Under the pieces are notes generated by a model. It had not been told where the DNA came from. It searched no databases and was given only the letters and a program-made list of their open reading frames with translations. A program made the translations under genes and the position numbers. From Paracentrotus lividus (lineage: Eukaryota; Echinodermata; Echinoidea; Camarodonta; Echinidae), in NCBI GenBank assembly GCA_940671915.1, contig CALNVZ010003426.1, forward strand, positions 50,751,489 through 50,815,488: 64,000 nucleotides of DNA, in the 5' to 3' direction. Of this stretch, positions 56,930 to 64,000 are shown piece after piece. Numbering within the stretch: position 1 is the stretch's first letter; every line of letters begins with the position of its first letter.

Positions 56930-59900
56930 GAATGAAAAACTAGACTTCTCAAACTTCCATAACTTTATTATTTTATAACGATTTGATGAAACTTTTTTTT
57001 AGATTGCTCCTCTCATTTTCCTCTTTCCTATAAGGTTGATTCTCTCCTTGGGTTGGATTCCCCTTTAACTATGCTAAAAAGATAATAAAAATAGATAAAA
57101 ATAAATAAAAGAATATAAATAAAAATCATAATAATAAATATTTGTTAAAAAAACATTAAAATCGGTCATGAAAAAGGAGATTCATAGAATTTTGAAAAGT
57201 CTTGTATACTAATTTATATGGGGATCCTTAACTTGGCAAAATGGCTCGGCAAAATGGCTGATATAATTATCTCCATTTCGTTAGCACAATTTTCCGCTTA
57301 TAAGCTTAACATTATGTCATTGAAAAATGTATTTCACACCTCAATATATCAAGGTCAGAAATATGGCAAATTTAAGGCGAAATATGAATGTCCTTTGGGA
57401 AAGTAGATGGCGTAATATGAGATAAAAACCGCGCGAATGCATATTTTATAGTTGCAATAACTTCAATGTAAAATAAAGGTTAATTGTTATGTCTTCATAG
57501 TAAGTTTTTAAAATCGAGTGCGCTGATAAACCGCGAACATGGCGCAGGAGCCAACCGCAGAGTCAACACACGTGATTATGTGGCCTTTTCATGATCGATT
57601 ATAACTTGGAGAAAACTATACTTGGTGGAGGAGGGGTATTTAATGGAAAACAAACACTGGCAAATGACGGCTCATATTAATCAAGACAAATCACACTTAT
57701 TGTGAGTATCCAGCCCTGAGTACAACTGTACCTATTTTAATATTTGTATTAATTGTTTTCTTGTTGATCTGCCTCATGGCAGACTATGGCCTAAAAGATG
57801 TGATTTGTTTTTACATTGTAATCGATTATACCAGAATCTTATAATTTATTCAGATATTCATTCCCAAAATCTAAGGTTTGTCATATTATTTAGATGTAAT
57901 GACTGCCTGATAATAGAAAATAAAATTTAAAAATATATTTAACTTACGTAAGCACAGACAAATTCTTATTACAATTATAAAATATGCCCACTTGAAACAT
58001 TTGAATTTAATCAGTTTGTCAAATACGTTAACCATGAAAGATTATTTATATTTATTAAATGTGTTTAATCAACATTTTCCTTTTTATTTGACCTAGCAGC
58101 CCTCCCGATACAGGGCTGCTACCTTTGATCACTTTTGGAAAGGGTCCTGTGCGGTTAGCTCCCGTGCTCGGCCTCAACATGTACCGATGAAAGTACAGCA
58201 AGGTTCACACTTAGCCGAGTTGTAGTAGCGAGTTGTGGCGAGTTATCGCGAGTTGCCAAAATGAGACACTCGCGATAACTCTCGTTCTGTCACTTAAAAA
58301 GTTGAGCAGTAGCTTATAGGATTCATGTAAACAAAGATTAGACTGTGTGTCAATTTTGTGATTTTATTGCAAATTAGGCAAAAATGAGCTTAACCGGCGC
58401 CCATATTCTACCCTGCGTGTAACCCTACTGAAACATTTGGTTACATTTTGATTACATGTGGGGGTGGCCGGTGGTAAAATACCCATTCTCGGCAGCTTTT
58501 TCATTGTTTTTTGTTATTAATGGCGGCCCCCTTTCCCCTGGATCTATGAATGCTGACAACCAAAACAATACAACTCTAATAAGTCAAGAAAAACAATTTC
58601 AATAAAAACATTCAAACGCGGAATGTGAAAAAAGGCCTACCCCAACCATTTTATTTTATTATTTTATTTTTTTGTCGGGGGAGGGGGGGGCTTCTAATTT
58701 TTACGAGGGCGGCACCTTCAAGGCCAATCCCGTATCTATGTATGTTACACTCACATTTGTTTAAAACTGCAACATGCAGTGACCCTTGCGTAGTGAACCT
58801 TAACACATCCCAAGTTTGTTTATAAACTTGGCGTCGGGGGAGGGTGTTTGAAAACTTATCCAATAAAATTCAGAAAACCTCACGTCACCTTGGTTTTCAG
58901 ATTTTAACGCCAATTTTTTGTTCATAAAAAACATATATGCCAACCCTACTCAGAAACACACTTGCTCATGGGGTTCTCTTAATCCCCCGCCTCCCCTGCC
59001 CATTCAAAGAATATAAATCAAAATTACCGCCGCCCATCCAAGTACCCCTCATGTGCTGTCAGCTGAATTTTGGTAAAATAATTTCTTGTGTCTCTTATTA
59101 CTAAAGATGGGCCGAAGCTGCACAATCCCCTTCCCCTCACAAAATCCTTTGACCCAAGCTTGGGTGGACTTACGTAACTTCTTTCCAACTAAAACTTTGA
59201 CTAGGTACTTCTCACTAAAAATTAAATGTTAAAAAAGTATCAAATGCGCTCACCATTTTTTTTTTTTTTTTTTTTTTTGTCTCTTTGGTTTGACCAATCG
59301 TTTCTTGTCAGGTCAGACAACCCCCTTTACGTAACACCAGTCAGAAAACGGTGCAGAGCTCAGTTTCTGAAAAAAAAAAAATACAAATCCTAAGACCAAA
59401 ATAGGAAACTCCCATTCAAAAACTTGATATATTTTTAATGAAAGAATAATCCAAATCGGGAGGGGGGGGGGGTTGAATTGTACATGCCATCCCCCGTCCT
59501 TTAATTGAGGAGATGCACCCCGGTGTCATACGCCCCTGTTCGGAGATTCCAAAATTATGATCTCTCAAATTCGAGATTAGATTTAATGTAACTCATTTGA
59601 TAAATAAATTAGGATTTCTCAAAGATGTAAATCTTAATTTTTCATGTAAAACAAAGAAACTACATTCATTAAAAAATATATTCCGCAAACTAATTGGTGG
59701 AAGCTAATTTCGCGGAGATGGATTTGAGACGGAAGTGGGACTACTTTAACTTGGACCGAGTGTGAGACGGTTTTGAAACTTGTCGCGGACGACGTCCGAA
59801 TACTCTTTTCCGTCGCGTGAGAAGCCTCCTATAAGTTTTTTTAAATTTTTTTATTGTCGCGGGCGAAGTCTCTGCGAGCAGAGGCGGATCGGTGGGGGGG

Positions 59901-60180
59901 GGGTGGGGGGACGCGCCCTATAATTTGAAAAAACCACCATTACCGTACAATTTAAACCGAAAATTTGGTGGCCCACCGTCCCCCCTCCTGAATCCGGACC
60001 CGTCACACTGAGAAGGAAAGGACTCTTTAGGCATATCCCCCAATCAGTCCTCAAACCCCCTCCGCGAATAGATGCAACCATTTTCGGCCAATGCTAGTGC
60101 CATGGTATAACCATAACAATTGTAATCATGTTTATAATTCAAGCTTACAAAAATGCTTCATTGATGTTGAAAAACATAAC
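56930..60180. other. Non-coding repeat-rich DNA
   Basis: Short frames only. It contains poly-T (59259-59278), a CGAGT-type segment at 58210-58290, and at 59880-60010 a copy of 'gaggcggatcggtgggggg...cctgaatccgga'-type ends related to 3018-3416. The 'gtcgcgg' palindromes at 59710-59870 relate to 38885-39230. No gene is supported. Confidence 0.4.
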
Positions 60181-60204
60181 TGATAAAAAGAAACAATATG
60201 AGAA

Positions 60205-60442
60205 AAATCGCCTCGGGGCGTAGGACTCGTGGGAATACTCGCTCGTGGACGTAGCACTCTGGGAAAATACTCGGCCTCGGGGACGGTAGGAACTCGTGGG
60301 ACCCGTAGGTCTCGCTCGTGGGACTAGGTCTCGGGGGACGTAGTCTCGGGAAAATATTCGGCCTCGTGACGTAGACTCCGTGGGACGCATGAGCGGGAGG
60401 TACTCGTGGACGTAGGACTCCGTGGGACCGGCGAGGACTCGG
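60205..60442 (+). repeat. Minisatellite, unit about 20 bp (CTCGTGGGACGTAGGACT)
   Basis: About a dozen imperfect copies of 'cgtgggacgtaggactcg' with variants 'gggaaaatactcggcctcg'. It is GC-rich in an AT-rich region and reads open on the - strand with Arg/Pro/Ser repeats, an artefact. It might be one arm of another foldback element, but no partner was seen. Confidence 0.85.
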
Positions 60443-60839
60443 GTGACCCCGCCAATGAAACACATTTGCACCAGTCTTATTTATTTCAAGTCATCGATTG
60501 TTCGTACATCGAATACAGCTTTATCCAGTAATCACGGTATGAAGGCTGCCAACAGATTATTTTTTTAAAAGAATACTGGAACAAAGTATTGTACTAATAC
60601 TAAATATTTCGCAACACAATACAAAACAACGCGTAAAATCCGTGTCGAGGGAGTGGGGGGGGGGGAATGACAAAATAATTTGCCAACTTTGTCCCGATCT
60701 GTTTTGGCATTCACAAGCACTAAAACACATGGAACGTTATTAATACCCATATAGCAGTGGGCAGTGGCCAGTTTTGAGGAGGAAGGGAGTGTGAATAGAT
60801 TTGTCTTTGAATTATGCTTCTAGCTTCAGTGGCTGCATT

Positions 60840-61700
60840 GATATTGTTCATTTAGTTAATGGAAAAAAAACTAATACGGAGCGCGAGTGCAGCCGAAAAT
60901 TTAAGCTAAAATTGGAATATGTTTGTGCATTAAAGGTCCTATATAGTATAGCGAGCGGGAAAAAAAATAAAAACGAAACAAAAATATAGTAAGAGGCAGA
61001 ATGGATTTGAAAGTGGGTCTCGATAAAAAAAGTGCAACTTTTTCTGAAAAGGGGGACACTTTAGATTCAAGCATAGTACTAAAGAGAAATTTAATTCAGA
61101 GAGCGAGGAGATACGGAAGAAAATTTCGTTTAAATGTATACTCTAAAGAAAAATCATATAATGGCTGCCTTGATTCCAGTTATTGTAGTAATTGAAAAAG
61201 TAATGCGAGAGCGAAGTAAAGGTAAAGGTTTGAGATATTGTGCATTGTAGTCCTATTACTATCAGCGAGCGGAAGCGCGAGCCGAAAAATTTTAAAGCTG
61301 AATAATTGAATATATTTTGTGCTTAAATGGCCTTATAGTATCCCGCGAGCGCGAAAAAAACACAACAAAACAGAACAAAAACACACAGTAGAGGCGCGGC
61401 GGCACGAATTTGAAAGTGGGGTCTCGATTTAAAAAAAGGCACTTTTTCTATAAAAGGGGACACTTCAGAGCATATATAGACCTAAAGAGAAAATGTATTC
61501 GAAGAGGGAGGGTGTACAAGAAAATTTGTCCTTGAATGTATGTTTTTAAGAATCATAATGGTACCTTGATTCCTGTTCATTTTAGTAATGAAAAAGTAAT
61601 GCACCGCGAAGCGCGAAGCCCAATTGTTTAAGCTAAAATGAGATTATAAATCCTATTGAGTATCCCAGACGAGAGCGAAGTGCGAGCAAAAAAATAATCA
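60840..61700. repeat. 'gcgagcgcgaag' repeat family
   Basis: Several copies of 'agcgagcggaagcgcgagcc' and neighbouring AT-rich units, i.e. the inverse of the 'ggctcgcgcttcgcgctcg' repeats in 3587-5072. Terminal repeats could not be defined here. Confidence 0.5.
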
Positions 61701-61702
61701 AG

Positions 61703-62601
61703 TAGGGAGACTGAGCGGTATATTATGGCCCTGCGGGTAATTATGGCCTTTGTCCTTTGAGAGCTTATAACTCTTTGTTGCATTACACAATGATGATTTA
61801 ATTTTTTACACACGCCTAGCTAAACTCTCCTACTAATCATATGAGAAAAATAAGCCATTTACATGAAATTTTGTGCTTAGGGAGCCTAAAATGTTATGGC
61901 AATTACAATTCTGTTCGTTGGAAATGGCAAGTCTCTTTTTTTTATGTGGGGTTGTGATATAAATTAATTAAGATCATTTAAGATGAAATTTTGATTGAAA
62001 CTGAAAAAATTAGAAGTAAAAACACACGACAGAAAAACTTCAACGCTGAATATCTTCAAAAGTAGAGCTGTAAAGGGGGATCAAATTGAAGATGTCATTT
62101 GGGGTAATTTGGCCCAAATGCATAACACGTGTATAATCCGCATGATATAAGCGTAGATGGACATTATAATAGGCACGAATTGTTAGGTACATAAATATAT
62201 GATATTTGCTCTTGAATTGCAAATTTCAAATTTTGGCTTGACACTAATATTTGATTAAATCATTGTGGGTGGTTGATATAAGTGTATTTAGAAATACACA
62301 ACAACATTTATTATACATTACCATCATTAATTGCATAATATCTTTGAATTCATACAATCTCTTACAATAGGGGCCATAAATACCCCAACCTGTGGGCGTA
62401 ATTATGGCCCCCGAAAGTTATTAACATAATGGTAATTAATATGCAAATGAGTAGTAGCAGGTTTATACTTTCCTTTGTATATCATAGGTATATGGATCGA
62501 CTGTATTTTCACATAATTAGAAATATCATTGGAACTTTTCATCTTAATGGTAGTAATAGGTAAATGTGAAAAAGGGGGCCATAATTACCCCAGTCTCCCT
62601 A
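61703..62601. mobile_element. Inverted-repeat element, TAGGGAGACTG ends
   Basis: The left end 'tagggagactgagcgg' and the right end 'ccccagtctcccta' are inverted. Next to each lies 'taattatggcc' or its inverse, and the same motif recurs at 62366 and 62398. The element is about 900 bp with no coding domain. Confidence 0.65.
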
Positions 62602-63559
62602 TTCATTTAGAAAGATATCATTTACATAATTTGTTTTAAAAAGAAACAGCGTATAGAAAACCGAATCCACAATCTTTAGCTACGGTAAAATTTTGTGGGC
62701 TGCAGGCCCCAATTAAACCCTCTACACAACTACATTAATGTTTTGAATTGTACAACAACCTTTCCTAAGGTTTGTCCCCAGACGAGGATAGGGGATGTAT
62801 CTGGTTTTGCAGACGTGTATCAATCAAATACATTGGTTGGACCCGACCTTTTTATACTTAAGGTACTGTTGTACTTAGTGCGAGGTCGCATAGCGACCGA
62901 GCGAGAAAAATTTGGGTTTAGAGGTAAAAAAAGGCAGTTTAGAGTATGAGAGCGCTATTTTAACCAAACAACAATTATCTAGTGTAATTTTTTCTCATTT
63001 CTTTCTTGAAAACTGTTTTGTACAGGCATCCCCCTCCCAAAATCTGGGGGGGGGATGTATCACCTCCATCCCCCCCCGGGATTTACGCCCGTGATACAAA
63101 ATATACTATGAGAAGTTTCACTTTAACAGCTACAACTTTCGTTATATTTACCCTTAATGTTTTAAATGTTTATTCATTAAACAAATGCATCCTAGATAAA
63201 AAGAAACTAAAACAATGAATAATTTAGAAGTTGTGGGAGTATAACCGTATCAACGTTTATGTGAATTTTTAAAACTTCTTTTCACAGAGACATAATACTT
63301 TTTTTAAAATTGATAATGACATCTACTTGCAAGGACTATTCTCCGACATTTGCCATTATTAATCCCAACATTATATAGTGAATATACAAATCTGCAAATC
63401 AACACCATTGTGAACCTTTGATGATATGAATTTGATGCGATATTTAATCTGCGGAAACTGTAGCAAATGGTGATTGGCAACCGCATCATGTGCGTGGGGC
63501 GATAAATGCATTGTTCTCACATTCAGATATTATGGAAAAAATGTAAATCACTACATATT

Positions 63560-63995
63560 TATAAACCAGCTGGTATGTCACGATGCGCTTGCAATGTACT
63601 CTGAATATAAAGCTCATACCAAACTCGTTGTAGAACTCGTCATGCTCGATCTAAACTCGCGCTTATCTCGCGGGCACCTCTGCTTGACTCGCCAGACAAC
63701 ACTCGCAGTGCTCGTATCGTCGCTCTTGTAAACTCGAACATCACTGCGCGTATACATGCAAGTGGCGAGTAATTACGAGTATATCTCGAACTCTTACGAG
63801 TACTGCGAGTTTGTTGCCGAGTGTTGGCGAGTATCTAACGAGTTAAAAAGCGAATTCACCACGATCTACAACGAGTTAGTGAATTTTGAACGTGTTCAAA
63901 ATTTTGAACGGCCGGCACTTCTTGGAGAGTTGAACGATTCCTCCGAGCCGTGCAGAGTTGTCGCGAGTCATCCGAGTTACATGACAAGGAGCTTT
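63560..63995. repeat. CGAGT/ACTCG-rich CpG-dense segment
   Basis: The pentamer CGAGT and its complement ACTCG recur every 10-25 bases without a fixed period, up to the window end. The same motif is seen at 58210-58290. CpG is much denser than elsewhere. No gene was recognised. Confidence 0.6.
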
Positions 63996-64000
63996 ACGAA

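Noticed and set aside
60145-60471. Arg/Pro/Ser-rich frames on the - strand
   Set aside because: They come from the roughly 20-bp minisatellite, with two frames open over the same repeat.

Overview
The window is animal nuclear DNA, almost certainly from an echinoderm and most likely a sea urchin. Supporting signs are the spliced genes with GT-AG introns, the tandem hyalin-repeat (HYR) exons, a foldback transposon of the sea urchin TU type, a DIRS-type retrotransposon, and a very dense load of short inverted-repeat elements. Species was not determined. Two host genes can be supported and nearly everything else is transposon-derived or featureless AT-rich DNA.

Region 1 (1-32.9 kb, + strand) is the 3' part of an HYR-repeat gene. 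Seven intact HYR exons of exactly 252 bases each are flanked by phase-1 introns, so each can be duplicated or skipped in frame. An eighth copy is a fragment. The exons sit in tandem units of about 1.39 kb, and the larger spacings are explained by insertions. A 60-base Thr-rich exon, a terminal exon ending at 32840 and an AATAAA at 32869 appear to close the gene. Insertions in the array are a TU-like foldback element (712-2927), a TIR element with a GGTAG duplication (3587-5072), a LINE fragment split by a DDE_Tnp_4 transposon (6654-12186), a palindromic satellite (13.5-14.0 kb), TTAA-flanked elements (14136-14888, 22176-22644), three copies of a TA-flanked element with tRNA-like sequences, and a DIRS element nested inside another TIR element (24605-29269).

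Region 2 (32.9-44.5 kb) has no gene I can recognise. It holds several inverted-repeat elements (33.0, 35.1, 36.1, 36.9, 39.3, 42.2, 43.2, 43.7, 44.35 kb), a CA microsatellite and a CT-rich tract.

Region 3 (44.6-55.8 kb, - strand) is a shugoshin gene. Six coding exons join in frame with matching splice phases, and a short seventh is a candidate. The N-terminal coiled coil keeps the Asn-Asn pair used for PP2A binding, and the C-terminus has the SGO motif. The predicted protein is about 1213 residues. Upstream lie a CCAAT box and a CHR-like TTTGAA, as expected of a G2/M gene. Intron 3 carries a 5'-truncated, broken LINE in the same orientation.

Region 4 (55.8-64 kb) is repetitive DNA with inverted-repeat elements, a roughly 20-bp minisatellite and a CGAGT-rich end. 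No gene was recognised there. All coordinates and reading frames were worked out by eye; no database search was run.
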